From positions 62,001 to 126,000 of the forward strand of contig JAKLII010000009.1 in the NCBI GenBank assembly GCA_022709695.1: DNA of 64,000 nt. The letters run 5' to 3'. Source of the stretch: Bacteroidota bacterium (lineage in GTDB: Bacteria; Bacteroidota; Bacteroidia; Bacteroidales; SKPS01). Made by a program: the position numbers and the translations under genes. Under the pieces are notes generated by a model that was not told the DNA's origin, made no database searches, and was given only the letters and a program-made list of their open reading frames with translations. Shown piece after piece: positions 29,232-38,694 of the stretch (its first letter is position 1; every line of letters begins with the position of its first letter).

Positions 29232-31244
29232 ATGAAAATCAAAATTCTTGTACTTACAATGATTCTGATCATTTCAGGATACCGTAGTTCCGGACAGTAT
29301 TCCACCCTCCGCATTCAGGATTTCGACACCCTGCAGACACCGGCCTGGCCCTTTACCCTCACGTCAGGAACCCTTGAATTTGCCAATGGGAACAGCCCTT
29401 CCAATGCTTTACCTGCCAATTCCCCCTATGGGATCAACGGTTCATGGGCCTGGAAGCAGGAAGGACAATCCGGGGGTGTGGTGTTAACCTTTGACAATGT
29501 GAATATTGCAGGTTACGACACCGTGTATATCACCTTCAGGGTGGCTGCCTTCGCCAATACCGGATCGAACGGCGTGGATGAGCTGGATCATGTAACTACC
29601 GCAGTGAGCATCAACAACGGCGTGAACTGGTACGATCAGGTAAAGATCAACGGTGCGTCGGGAGGCAACAGCAGCTGGGCCTACACCGGAACCGGCATTG
29701 CGAGCAGGGTATTTTCCACCTCGGCAGTAACCGTGTTCGCTCCCGCTGCCAGTGGGTTTGATCCGGCAGGTTATAGTACTGTGCTGATAAAAGTTCCCAA
29801 TACTACCAATCAGGTGAGATTAAAAATCACCTCCCGATCCAGCGTAAATACCGAGCGCTACTGCATTGACAATGTGGAGATAAAAGTGGCCAACAGCAAA
29901 TGTGATGCAGGCATCACCAGATTTGTTTCGCCGCAATCGAGTGGCTGCAGTGGCAATCAGCCTGTGGTAGCAATGCTGAAAAACTTTGGTCCGGGATTTC
30001 TCAACAATACGACTATGAAATGGAGCCATAACAACGTTTCGCAAACAGATTACCTCTGGAACGGGAACCTCCCTCCGGGTGACTCGGTAAATGTAACCAT
30101 CGGCATATTCAGTTTCTCCGGCGGCACAAACAACCATCTGAAAGCCTGGGTGCATATGCCCAACAACCAGCCCGACACTATGAATCTGAATGATACTGCA
30201 TGGAACAACAACATTCAGATAAACCCCTCTCCCACCATTACGCCTGCCCAAAGCACCCTCAACGGCTGTCAGGGTGACACCATCCTGATCAGTGGCACTT
30301 TAACCGGTACTCCTCCGTTTACAGTTGTCCTTTCGGATGGTTCAGGCAACTCGACATACACTATTCCCTCCGGTAATCTTTTCAACCAGCCATTTACCCC
30401 GGCAACAAGCAAGACGTATACATTTGTGCAAATCGGAGATGGAACAGGTTGCACATCGAACCCTTCTGTTACCGTACAGGTGAATATTTCCCAGGCCCCG
30501 CCGGCAGTGATAACACCTTCCGGGAGCACAGCGATCTGCACCGGAGATTCAACCATCCTTTTGGCAAGCATCGGATTGAATTTCAGCTATCTATGGTATA
30601 AAAACGGGGTTCAGATTCCAGGAGCCGTGAATTACTTCTATACCGTAAAATCCGGTGGTGCCTATACTGTGAAGGTCACAAACCCCGGTGGTTGCAGCGC
30701 CCTTTCGGCTCCAATCACCATTTTCGTGCACCCCCTGCCGGTGGTGTTCCTTGGAAACGACACCAACATTGTACCGACTGCCTCTGTTAACCTCAATGCC
30801 GGTGCAGGTTTCACCTCTTACCTCTGGAGTACAGGTGCTCTTACCCAGGCTGTCCAGATTGACTCCTCCGGAACAGGTCTGGGCACCAAAACCGTATGGG
30901 TAGAGGTTTCTGACAACTACGGCTGCAAAGGATCCGACACGATAAAAATTCAGTTTGTTTTCAACCCGGGAACCCTTGAAGAATATGATGATACGAACAT
31001 AGCTGTTTTTCCAAATCCTTCGGAAGGGCGTTTCATGATAAGCCTCCCGGATCCGGAAATCGGGATAATTTCCACAGAACTCTATTATCCCGACGGAAGA
31101 ACAGCGGGTTGCCGCACTACAGAATCTCACGGGAGACTGAACGAATATCATTTCGACTGCACAACGCTCCCCGCTGGGCTATACCTGGTGTTGATCAAAA
31201 CAGAATCAGGACAATTGGTTAAAAAGATCACTATCATCAGGTAG
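29232..31244 (+). CDS. Modular T9SS-secreted protein, paralog 7
   Basis: 670 aa from ATG 29232 (MKIKILVLTMILIISGYRSSGQ); the frame is open from 29181. The N-terminal about 200 residues (FANGNSPSNALPANSPYGINGSWAWK..., DTVYITFRVAAFANTGSNGVDELDHV) look like a jelly-roll/MAM-type carbohydrate or ligand binding domain. Then come CARDB-like (SSGCSGNQPVVAMLKNFGPGFL), Ig-like, a diverged STAICTGDSTILLASIGLNFSY module, LGNDTNIVPTASVNLNAGAGF and a T9SS type A domain (VFPNPSEGRFMI). Separate promoter likely in the 131-nt gap. Confidence 0.8.
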   Translation: MKIKILVLTMILIISGYRSSGQYSTLRIQDFDTLQTPAWPFTLTSGTLEFANGNSPSNALPANSPYGINGSWAWKQEGQSGGVVLTFDNVNIAGYDTVYITFRVAAFANTGSNGVDELDHVTTAVSINNGVNWYDQVKINGASGGNSSWAYTGTGIASRVFSTSAVTVFAPAASGFDPAGYSTVLIKVPNTTNQVRLKITSRSSVNTERYCIDNVEIKVANSKCDAGITRFVSPQSSGCSGNQPVVAMLKNFGPGFLNNTTMKWSHNNVSQTDYLWNGNLPPGDSVNVTIGIFSFSGGTNNHLKAWVHMPNNQPDTMNLNDTAWNNNIQINPSPTITPAQSTLNGCQGDTILISGTLTGTPPFTVVLSDGSGNSTYTIPSGNLFNQPFTPATSKTYTFVQIGDGTGCTSNPSVTVQVNISQAPPAVITPSGSTAICTGDSTILLASIGLNFSYLWYKNGVQIPGAVNYFYTVKSGGAYTVKVTNPGGCSALSAPITIFVHPLPVVFLGNDTNIVPTASVNLNAGAGFTSYLWSTGALTQAVQIDSSGTGLGTKTVWVEVSDNYGCKGSDTIKIQFVFNPGTLEEYDDTNIAVFPNPSEGRFMISLPDPEIGIISTELYYPDGRTAGCRTTESHGRLNEYHFDCTTLPAGLYLVLIKTESGQLVKKITIIR

Positions 31245-31302
31245 CCAGTTAAACTTCGTGGCTAAGAGAGAGTCTGAGTTATCAGCCAAATAAACAATCT
31301 GC

Positions 31303-33297
31303 ATGAAAAAAACTGTACCTGTTCTGGTGGTTCTTTTTTTTCTGATGTTTGCACCCAACATCTCCAGGGGATCCCATATTGCCTCCCTTGACCTTTCGCT
31401 TGTAAATATCGGCGGCAACGACTATCTGGTCACCTTTGTACTGTATCGCGACTGCAGCGGGATCAGTGCTCCACAGACCGTTCCCCTGAATTTTGCCTGC
31501 ACCGGAAATCCTGCTTATAGTTTTAATCTTTCCTCGGTTCCCTTGCTTCCCAACAGCGGACAGGAGGTTACCGTTGCATGCCCCGGCATGCCCACCCGGT
31601 GCAGCGGGGGTACCATCTACGGCATACAGGAATATATGTACCAGAGTCAGGTAACGCTGCCTGCGTGCAACAGCTGGGTCGTAAGTTATAGCACCTGCTG
31701 TCGCAATCCCTCCAATACAATTCAGGCTCCAATTTCCACAAGTGCCTATATCGAGGCAAGGCTCAACAACCTGGATGCTCCGGGGGCCAGCGCCCCAACC
31801 ATGACAACGATTCCAACCCTGTTGTTGTGCAACGGAAAGCTGAACTGCCAGAACCCCGGTGCGGTGGATAAAGACGGGGATTCCTTATCGTTCAAACTGG
31901 TCACCCCATTCAACTCCAGCTCCACAACCTATGTTACCTACATCCCACCCTATACACCCACCCAGCCGTTGCCCTCCAATCCACCGGTTACCCTGGATCC
32001 GCTGACGGGTGAGCTGTGTGTTACTCCCAGCATGAATATAGTGGCTCCCATTGCCATCAAGGTGGAAAAATGGCGCACCATCAACGGTACGCCCACGCAG
32101 ATTGGCACTACCTACCGCGACATGCAGGTGAACGTATACAACTGTACTTCTGAGATACCTGTATTATCAGGTATGGATACCACGCTCAGTGCAGGATACA
32201 ATCCGGGAAACACCTTGTTCTCCAAGACGATATGTGCCGGACAGCCCTTCTCTATGGCGGTTTGGGGAAACGATGCCGACACATTTAACGCGGCAAACAG
32301 CGGAAATCCGGAAAAATTCGCCATCTTCTGGAATCAGGCCATCCAGGGAGCCGGTTTCAACGCCATACATCAGGGAACAGACTCTGCCTATGCACTATTC
32401 AACTGGACACCAACACCATTGCACATACGGCAGCAGCCATGGTGCTTTGTGGCCACCGTTCGGGATTATTCCTGCCCCTACAATCTCACACGCCATTACT
32501 CCTATTGCTTTAAAGTGGAAGGAATCGCCGTAGATGCAGGGCCGGATAAGTCAGGGTGCATTGGGGATGTGATAAACTTTCAGGCCACCACCCCTACCGC
32601 TGGAGTGGTTTATCAGTGGGCTGTAGATGGGGTGCCGGCAGGGCCATATCAGGCCTCAAATGTCTTTGCCCTCAACACCCAGGGAATGACAACGGGCAGC
32701 CATACCATCAGCGTTACGGTGAACAATGCTGCCATGAACCTTGCATGTCCCGGTGTGGATCTGGTAGTCCTGAGCCTCCATCCGGTACCACAACCTTACC
32801 TTGGACCCGATACCGCTATTCTGCCAGGCAACACCATCCTGCTGGATGCCGGAACCGGCTATACCAATTACCTTTGGTCAAACGGGCAAACCACTCAAAC
32901 GGTTGCCATCGATTCTACTGCAACCGGCATGGGGATAAAAACCGTTTGGGTGCTGGTGGCCGATCTCAATGGTTGCTCAGGCTCAGACACCATCCTGATC
33001 CATTTCACCCAGAATCCCGGGATGGAAGAGTGGAAGAAATCTATCACAGTTCAGGTTTCACCTAACCCCGCCGGTGCCTATGCCTTGCTTAGCCTGCAGG
33101 GCAATCAGACCAGTGCGGAACAGGTGGAAATCATTTCGGTTGACGGAAAGTCAATCGTTCAGCAGCAGGATGCAAAAACAGAGATCCAGCCTGTAATCAG
33201 ACTGGATCTCAGAGATTTACCCGATGGTATCTATCTGGTCAGGGTTACCCTGCAGGATGGATCAGTTGGTACTACCCGTCTGATCATCAGCAGATAG
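31303..33297 (+). CDS. T9SS-secreted protein with YRDC-type N-terminal domain, paralog 8
   Basis: 664 aa; signal peptide MKKTVPVLVVLFFLMFAPNISRG. The N-terminal 400 residues begin SHIASLDLSLVNIGGNDYLVTFVLYRDCSG, a module found in Bacteroidota surface and gliding-associated proteins, with paired cysteines (YSTCCRNPSNTI). Only the C-terminal part is shared with the upstream genes: LGPDTAILPGNTILLDAGTGY and a T9SS type A domain (VSPNPAGAYALL). It converges on the peroxiredoxin gene 10 nt away, with no evident terminator between. Confidence 0.8.
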   Translation: MKKTVPVLVVLFFLMFAPNISRGSHIASLDLSLVNIGGNDYLVTFVLYRDCSGISAPQTVPLNFACTGNPAYSFNLSSVPLLPNSGQEVTVACPGMPTRCSGGTIYGIQEYMYQSQVTLPACNSWVVSYSTCCRNPSNTIQAPISTSAYIEARLNNLDAPGASAPTMTTIPTLLLCNGKLNCQNPGAVDKDGDSLSFKLVTPFNSSSTTYVTYIPPYTPTQPLPSNPPVTLDPLTGELCVTPSMNIVAPIAIKVEKWRTINGTPTQIGTTYRDMQVNVYNCTSEIPVLSGMDTTLSAGYNPGNTLFSKTICAGQPFSMAVWGNDADTFNAANSGNPEKFAIFWNQAIQGAGFNAIHQGTDSAYALFNWTPTPLHIRQQPWCFVATVRDYSCPYNLTRHYSYCFKVEGIAVDAGPDKSGCIGDVINFQATTPTAGVVYQWAVDGVPAGPYQASNVFALNTQGMTTGSHTISVTVNNAAMNLACPGVDLVVLSLHPVPQPYLGPDTAILPGNTILLDAGTGYTNYLWSNGQTTQTVAIDSTATGMGIKTVWVLVADLNGCSGSDTILIHFTQNPGMEEWKKSITVQVSPNPAGAYALLSLQGNQTSAEQVEIISVDGKSIVQQQDAKTEIQPVIRLDLRDLPDGIYLVRVTLQDGSVGTTRLIISR

Positions 33298-33307
33298 AAC
33301 GATCCGG

Positions 33308-33939
33308 TCAGTGCTTGCTGAGGTAATCAGCAACCCCGTCTGCATCGGCTTTCATGGCGTCGTCGCCCTGGTGCCAGTCGGCCGGGCAAACTTCACCATG
33401 CTCCTCGAAGTGCTGCAGGGCATCCACCATGCGCAGCACTTCATCCACACTGCGACCCAGCGGCAGGTCATTGACAACCTGATGCCTTACAATCCCATCC
33501 TTATCGATCAGGAATAAACCCCGGTATGCCACCGGAGCTCCCTTGAATTCGCTAACTCCATCATCGTTGTAGCCATATTCTCCAGCCAGCACATCATAAT
33601 TTTCGGAGATGGTTTTCGACAGGTCGGACACAATCGGGAACTTCACCCCCTTGATGCCGCCCTGGTTCAGTTCGGTATTCAGCCATGCCCAGTGCGAAAA
33701 CTTGGAATCGACTGAACAACCCACCACCGCTACATTCCGTTTTTCAAACTCGTGAATCTTCTTCTGGAAGGCCAGAATCTCCGTCGGACATACAAAGGTG
33801 AAATCCAGCGGATAAAAGAAGAATACCACATGCTGTTTTCCAAGATACTGATCAAGGAAAAGTTCTCCACAAACTCCCCTCCGTTTACAACAGCCTCAGC
33901 CTTAAATGCCGGGGCCTTTTTTCCTACCAATACTGACAT
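33308..33939 (-). pseudogene. 2-Cys peroxiredoxin (AhpC/Prx1 type) with a frameshift
   Basis: From ATG 33939 the frame reads MSVLVGKKAPAFKAEAVVNGGEFVENFSL and then goes out of register near 33855. In the next frame it continues DQYLGKQHVVFFFYPLDFTFVCPTEIL to the stop at 33308. Joined, this is a 210-aa peroxiredoxin with peroxidatic Cys in FTFVCPTE and resolving Cys in EVCPADWHQG. One base is missing (TTTTCC-TTGAT instead of TTTTCCCTTGAT). Everything else is intact, so a sequencing error is as likely as a real mutation. It would reduce hydroperoxides in the cytoplasm. Confidence 0.88.
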
Positions 33940-34077
33940 AATGTTTAGTTGTTTAGTTGTTTATTCGTTTAGTTGTTTATTGGTTTAAAGTCTGATACCT
34001 CAATAAAAAGTAACAGTTTTGGCCAAAAAATGTTTGCCTGAGTATGAAGTAAACTAGCGATGCAGGAGCAGTCTTTT

Positions 34078-34126
34078 AGGATTTGCAGGATTTACAGGAT
34101 TTACAGGATTTACAGGATTTACAGGA
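34078..34126. repeat. Tandem repeat of AGGATTTAC
   Basis: Five consecutive 9-nt units (the first has TTTGC instead of TTTAC). No coding potential. Confidence 0.9.
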
Positions 34127-34234
34127 TGATTTCTCTGAAACCTGATCTGCGGAAATTCCATCTAACTAAATTTCAAATGCCTCATCATCAATCAATTTCA
34201 TGAATGCTAACACTCACTTTTGTCCTCAAATTGT

Positions 34235-34342
34235 CACTCACCTCACCCCCAACCCCTCTCCTAAAGGAGAGGGGAGTAACACCCTGAATCACAATAATTT
34301 CCCCTTCTCCTTGAGGAGAAGGGGACAGGGGATGAGGTGCCT
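34235..34342. repeat. Nested inverted repeat with two hairpins
   Basis: Two hairpins, CCCCTCTCC-TAAA-GGAGAGGGG and CCCCTTCTCCTTGAGGAGAAGGGG, lie between complementary arms CACCTCACCCCCAACCCC and GGGGACAGGGGATGAGGTG. It resembles widespread CCCTCACCCC-type intergenic repeats; it could fold as a cloverleaf or act as a terminator. Confidence 0.8.
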
Positions 34343-34541
34343 TGTGAAGTCATACAACAGTTAGCCAATTTGTTTTATCCAATTTACTTGGGTATTGGAA
34401 TCAGCGAGATCAGCGGGTTAAAAAAATTCTCTTTGTAACCTCTGCGTAAAAAGAAAATCCATGAAATCAGAAAAATATCCGTGAAATCTGTGGGAAACAA
34501 AACCAAGGCAAGGCAAGGCAATTTCTCGGATGCAAAGTGCA

Positions 34542-35249
34542 TTACAGGAAATTCTCATTCAGGAACTTCTGGAACAATTCACGGTACCCTTCACTCACAG
34601 GGATGGCAGCTTTGCCGAATATGATCTGGGACCGTTCCACCAGGTCCACATGCTGAAGGTTTACAATAAAAGAGCGGTGCACCCGCATGAAAGTGGCAGC
34701 CGGAAGCCTGGATTCAAGTGCTTTCAGGGTACTGAGCGACAATACCGGTTTTGATTCATGCTTCAGGTAAATCTTCACATAATCCTTCAAACCTTCAACG
34801 TACAGTATATCATCAAACCTGATCCGCCGGATCTTGTATTCTGATTTAATAAACAGGAACTGCCTGTCGGCCGAAATATTTACCGATCTACTTTCCAGCT
34901 CTCTGATTTTCAACGCCTTATTGGCTGCTTTCAAAAACTCTTCGTAGCTGAAGGGCTTCAGCAGATAATCCACGGCATCGAGCCTGAAACCTTCCACAGC
35001 GTAGCGGTCTGAAGCCGTGGTAAAAATACACTTCACCTCTGCAGCCAGATGCCGGGCGAATTCGGTACCGCTCTGATCGGGCATCATCACATCCAGAAAA
35101 ATCAGGTCAACCGGTTCATGCTGTAAAAATTCCGCTGCGCTGAGGGGATTGTCGAAACTCCCTTTCCATTCGAGGAACGGGGTTTTCCGGATATACCCCG
35201 TAATGAGCTCAAGGGCAAGGGGTTCATCGTCGATAGCAATGGCAATCAT
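34542..35249 (-). CDS. LytTR-family response regulator
   Basis: 235 aa. The receiver domain has acidic pocket DD at residues 8-9, phosphoacceptor Asp in LIFLDVMMP and conserved Lys in DYLLKPF. The C-terminal LytTR DNA-binding domain contains FIKSEYKIRRIRFDDILYVEGLKDYVKIYL and RVHRSFIVNLQHV. Its start overlaps the kinase stop by 4 nt (ATGA type), so the two are translationally coupled. It is the last gene of the long minus-strand run and likely regulates surface or envelope genes; targets unknown. Confidence 0.93.
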   Translation of the reverse strand: MIAIAIDDEPLALELITGYIRKTPFLEWKGSFDNPLSAAEFLQHEPVDLIFLDVMMPDQSGTEFARHLAAEVKCIFTTASDRYAVEGFRLDAVDYLLKPFSYEEFLKAANKALKIRELESRSVNISADRQFLFIKSEYKIRRIRFDDILYVEGLKDYVKIYLKHESKPVLSLSTLKALESRLPAATFMRVHRSFIVNLQHVDLVERSQIIFGKAAIPVSEGYRELFQKFLNENFL

Positions 35250-36379
35250 ATCGGGTGGTATTCGCTCAGATCAAGCATCAAAGTTACATTCCAGATCCCG
35301 TTTTCAGGTCCGGCTGAGAGCATAAATCTGCCGGGCAGCTCAAGCTGGAGCCTTTTACGTACATTTTCGAGACCGATCCCTTTTCTCTGAGCGCCATCTT
35401 CAGGCGCGGGCTCACCCGGATGAACACTGTTACGGCAAGAGAAACGGAGCTGTTTCTGATTGATTACCAGCAACGTTTCCACAAATGAAGGTCTTCTGTT
35501 GCTGATCCCATGCTTGAAGGCATTTTCCACGAAAGGCAGAAAAAGCAATGGTGGCACAGCGATGTGGGTGGTTTCATCAGGAAATGACCAGTTTACCTTC
35601 ACCTTCTGCGGGATTCTCAGGCGCATCAGCTGGATATACTGGTTCAAAAAGTCGATCTCGTCAGAGAGCTGCACATAAGGTCTGTCGGTTTCATATAGCA
35701 GGTACCGCATCATTTTCGAAAGCATCAGAATGGTCTCCCGTGCATCATCAGGACGGGTTTCAGTAAGTGCATAGATGCTGTTGAGTGTATTAAAGAAGAA
35801 ATGGGGGCTCACCTGATTCCTCAGGTACAACAGCTCTGATCTGATAAGTTCCTTTTCTGCATCTTTCCGTTTCTGCTCCTCTTGCCTTATTTTCCGGGTG
35901 TACCTCAACCCCAAACCCAACAATGAAACCATCAGGCCTGCCAGCACAAAGTTATAGTCGCCAAGGGCTTTGGGGGGTTTCGGCTTACTGCGGAAAAGGT
36001 CACGCATCAGGGGTGGTCGTCCCGGAGCGGCATAAGGCCCTTCGGTGAAAGGAGCTTCCGACCAGATCCTGTTTCTTTCCCCTTCCGGGTGCATCATCAT
36101 CTCCATCCCCTCCCTGAAAAACACTGCAGCGATCAACAGTGTAACGACAGAGGCAACCAGATAACACCACCGTGTCCTGCGTTGAAAAAACCAACGGGCA
36201 TACACAAGGTAGTTCAGGTAAAACAAGGCTGCATACAGAACCATGTGCAGCAGGATGTTTATCATGAATCCTCTGCCGGGACCGTATGAAATATACAGAA
36301 GGTACGCCGGAAACAGCGTGGCAACAGCCCAGACCACCAGGTGGATGCTTATGTTTCTGAGCTTTCTGTGTTTTTGCAT
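35246..36379 (-). CDS. LytS-type sensor histidine kinase
   Basis: 377 aa from ATG 36379 (MQKHRKLRNISIHLVVWAVATLFPAYLLY); the upstream open frame to 36487 runs into the previous gene and is not needed. Four TM helices form the sensor region with no large periplasmic domain except a short loop (about 105-145). A short coiled coil (RKIRQEEQKRKDAEKELIRSELLYLRNQ) precedes the His_kinase motif VSPHFFFNTLNSIYAL (phosphorylated His), and the ATPase has FLPFVENAFKHGIS as N-box. It pairs with the LytTR regulator. Confidence 0.92.
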   Translation of the reverse strand: MQKHRKLRNISIHLVVWAVATLFPAYLLYISYGPGRGFMINILLHMVLYAALFYLNYLVYARWFFQRRTRWCYLVASVVTLLIAAVFFREGMEMMMHPEGERNRIWSEAPFTEGPYAAPGRPPLMRDLFRSKPKPPKALGDYNFVLAGLMVSLLGLGLRYTRKIRQEEQKRKDAEKELIRSELLYLRNQVSPHFFFNTLNSIYALTETRPDDARETILMLSKMMRYLLYETDRPYVQLSDEIDFLNQYIQLMRLRIPQKVKVNWSFPDETTHIAVPPLLFLPFVENAFKHGISNRRPSFVETLLVINQKQLRFSCRNSVHPGEPAPEDGAQRKGIGLENVRKRLQLELPGRFMLSAGPENGIWNVTLMLDLSEYHPI

Positions 36380-36422
36380 GAGGGATATGCTGAAGGAGTA
36401 TAGTGCCTGATGTGCGTGGTTT

Positions 36423-37103
36423 TTACCAGCGGGGAGCAAACGAATAGCCCACAAAACCCACATAATCAATTCCTGGTTCCGGTACATTCAACTCCTGCTG
36501 CCACATGAAACCCAGTTCGAATGCATGCACCTTACTGAGCCTGTATTCAAATCCGGCCCGACATCTGACCTTATCGGGATACGGCATCAGGCTGAAGGCG
36601 AGGGGGTAATAGATTTCACCGGCCAGAAAAGGGCGGATGGCGGAGGTGAATTTCCATTTTAATTCGGCTCCCGCTCTGAGGTAGTGATCGGCAGCAGGCT
36701 TGAGGTCATCCCAAAGCCAACCCTCCGATTGCTGCATGTAATGCAACCGGCCGGTAATGTCAACCCTGCTCATTTTGTAGCGGTATCGCACATCAGCATA
36801 GGCGCGGTTCCTGAATTCAAAGGTGCGGTCAAGCTGTTGGTTCAGGGTCATACGCATTCCACATCCGACCCGCCAGCGCTCTCCCAGCGACCTTTGCAAA
36901 CCGGCTTCTGCAATGAAAGCCCCTGCCTCAGTCAGATTTTCATGCAACCGCAGCTCCGCCACAGCCTCAGCCGTCCAGAAAGGGTTAAGCCGGAACTCCC
37001 CTTCCGCCTCTGCCCAGAGCCCCGCATCACGGATTTGTGCAGGCAGCCTATCGGAAAAACATACTGCCGCTATGGCACACAGGATGAGTAATTTAGTTTT
37101 CAA
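36423..37103 (-). CDS. DUF2490 outer-membrane-like protein
   Basis: 226 aa with signal peptide (MKTKLLILCAIAAVCFSDRLPAQ). Repeated amphipathic strands such as WTAEAVAELRLHENL, FEFRNRAYADVRYRYKM and FRAGYEYRLSK-like segments fit a small beta-barrel, the fold suggested for DUF2490. It overlaps the upstream DUF4956 gene by 4 nt. Its role is unknown; the tight linkage to the VTC/DUF4956 pair suggests part of one envelope-associated process. Confidence 0.75.
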   Translation of the reverse strand: MKTKLLILCAIAAVCFSDRLPAQIRDAGLWAEAEGEFRLNPFWTAEAVAELRLHENLTEAGAFIAEAGLQRSLGERWRVGCGMRMTLNQQLDRTFEFRNRAYADVRYRYKMSRVDITGRLHYMQQSEGWLWDDLKPAADHYLRAGAELKWKFTSAIRPFLAGEIYYPLAFSLMPYPDKVRCRAGFEYRLSKVHAFELGFMWQQELNVPEPGIDYVGFVGYSFAPRW

Positions 37104-37915
37104 GGGGTCTTTCCGTTTTTCGGAGTGTAGATACCCCCCGGGGTTTCACGGTAAAATACGGTGATCCTTACCGAATCACGGAGGAAATTTACCCGGTCAA
37201 TCCTGAAACGGGTAACCTCCAGACCGGTTCGCTGCCTGAGATCCTGTAGTAATAAGGTATGATTCTCGGGGCGGATGAGCTCTGTATTGTCGTACTGGAT
37301 CGTTTTTGAACCTTCAGGATGGAAAATCAGGTTGGAATCAAGCACAAACGTCACAACAATCACAAAGAAATTCATAAATGCCAGCACCCCGTATTTCAGG
37401 TGCACGGCGTTGATCAGTCCGAGTGCAATGAAAATGAACAGATACGTCATGTCTTTCATGGAAATACTTCTGGTGCGGTACCTGAGCATCGAAAAAACGG
37501 CAAACAAACCGAAGGCCGCTCCCATCGAGATCTTTACTTCATTCAGCACATACGTCAGAATGAAAATCACCACATTGAACAGTACAAAGGTGAATATCTG
37601 CCCCGTGTTTCGGTTGCCCGGATAATAGACCAGCAGTATGAGGATCAGCACTGCCAGCATATTGATCCCCATGCTGATAAAAAAATGGAGGTTGATGTTC
37701 ACATCGTCTTCCAGCTTCACCTTCTTCTTGTCTTTGACCTTGTCCTTGTCCTTCGTCAGATCATCTGCCTGATCATCTGTGGTTAAATCGTCCAGTAACT
37801 CCGATGCCATGGAGGAGCCTCCGGAGTCCTGCGCCAATGCCAGTGAGGCCGGCGCCAGGGTGACCAAAGTGGCTATGATGGCCGTGTAAAAAATCAGTTT
37901 TCTGATAATGCCCAT
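37100..37915 (-). CDS. DUF4956 membrane protein
   Basis: 271 aa. A signal-like first helix is followed by a highly charged Asp/Lys stretch (about 40-75), four TM helices (MGINMLAVLILILLVYY, FTFVLFNVVIFILTYVL, AAFGLFAVFSMLRYR, TYLFIFIALGLINAVHL plus a fifth hydrophobic span) and a soluble C-terminal domain (about 195-271). DUF4956 proteins are frequent neighbours of VTC-domain proteins. The start overlaps the VTC gene by 22 nt and the end overlaps DUF2490 by 4 nt. The biochemical role is not known. Confidence 0.85.
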   Translation of the reverse strand: MGIIRKLIFYTAIIATLVTLAPASLALAQDSGGSSMASELLDDLTTDDQADDLTKDKDKVKDKKKVKLEDDVNINLHFFISMGINMLAVLILILLVYYPGNRNTGQIFTFVLFNVVIFILTYVLNEVKISMGAAFGLFAVFSMLRYRTRSISMKDMTYLFIFIALGLINAVHLKYGVLAFMNFFVIVVTFVLDSNLIFHPEGSKTIQYDNTELIRPENHTLLLQDLRQRTGLEVTRFRIDRVNFLRDSVRITVFYRETPGGIYTPKNGKTP

Positions 37916-38694
37916 AATCTGGTGGGTTTTTGATGAATGATTCGTTCGATCCTGCGGTTCCGGGGTATGAAGTTGTTTTTCTTCTGCTCAGGATACATCA
38001 GGTTTACGCCATAACAATACTTGCTGAATTTCAGCGGATGAATATGCAGGCGATGAAGTGCAGATACCATCAGGGAGATGCCGCTCCGCTCCTGCTTCAC
38101 TTCTGCAATGCAAACAGGTAACTCCCTTATTCCATTTTCGGGGGAAATATAGGTAAGACCGGCGTCGATGGTGATCCTTTCCGAACCTGTTTTTGATACC
38201 AGTGTAATCCTGTGGTACCAGATCTTCACTACCGGACGGAATTCTTCGGTGGACTTCAGCGGGACCCCGCTGATATCCGTAAAATGCGAAGCCGATAAGG
38301 CATCAGGGGCTTCCAGCAAACATGGTATCCGCTCCTTGATGGTTCTTCTGTGATTGTTCTTCCGCTTGAATTCGTAGTAAGCGGTGCTGGTATCCCTGTA
38401 ACTCCGTATCCTGATCTTAAACCGGTTTGCCCGACCGAAGTGATGCTGATAGTACAAACTGAAGTGTTCATCATCAAAATAGATGGTCTCATACTCCATC
38501 ACCCGCCTGCCTGCGATCTCCAGCACATCATACCCTTCCCCTGCACCTGTGAGCACTTCCCTGAGCAACGATTCGTGAAACACGTACTTCTGCTCAACCC
38601 TGTCCTGGAGTTTCACCCTGTCCGCCTCCTTCAGCGATACAGGAGCGAACCTGTTCAATATGTCTGTATGTGCCTTCAAAAAATTGATTATCAA
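37894..38694 (-). CDS. VTC-domain (polyphosphate polymerase-like, CYTH superfamily) protein
   Basis: 266 aa, matching the tunnel-fold VTC domain. The strands carry alternating basic and acidic residues: RVEQKYVF, EYETIYFDDEHFSLYYQHHFGRANRFKIRIRSY, YYEFKRK and, after a linker, ITIDAGLTY and AEVKQER. In yeast Vtc4 this tunnel makes polyphosphate from ATP; bacterial homologs are little characterised. It has no TM helix of its own and is likely held at the membrane by the DUF4956 partner encoded next to it. Overlaps the upstream gene by 4 nt. Confidence 0.87.
   Translation of the reverse strand: MIINFLKAHTDILNRFAPVSLKEADRVKLQDRVEQKYVFHESLLREVLTGAGEGYDVLEIAGRRVMEYETIYFDDEHFSLYYQHHFGRANRFKIRIRSYRDTSTAYYEFKRKNNHRRTIKERIPCLLEAPDALSASHFTDISGVPLKSTEEFRPVVKIWYHRITLVSKTGSERITIDAGLTYISPENGIRELPVCIAEVKQERSGISLMVSALHRLHIHPLKFSKYCYGVNLMYPEQKKNNFIPRNRRIERIIHQKPTRLWALSEN

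Larger units (their letters stand above)
33940..34541. other. Gene-free 600-nt spacer rich in short repeats
   Basis: It holds a GTTTAGTTGTTTATTC-type repeat (about 33942-33986), a 9-bp tandem repeat (34078-34126), a double hairpin (34235-34342), and patches resembling repeats common in this phylum (AATCAGAAAAATATCCGTGAAATCTGTGGG-like text near 34460). No coding frame with homology or RNA gene was seen. Confidence 0.7.

Noticed and set aside
34235-34342. Possible tRNA-like cloverleaf
   Set aside because: The arms form two plain hairpins of CCCCTCTCC type with no anticodon or T-loop features; it matches a common intergenic repeat.
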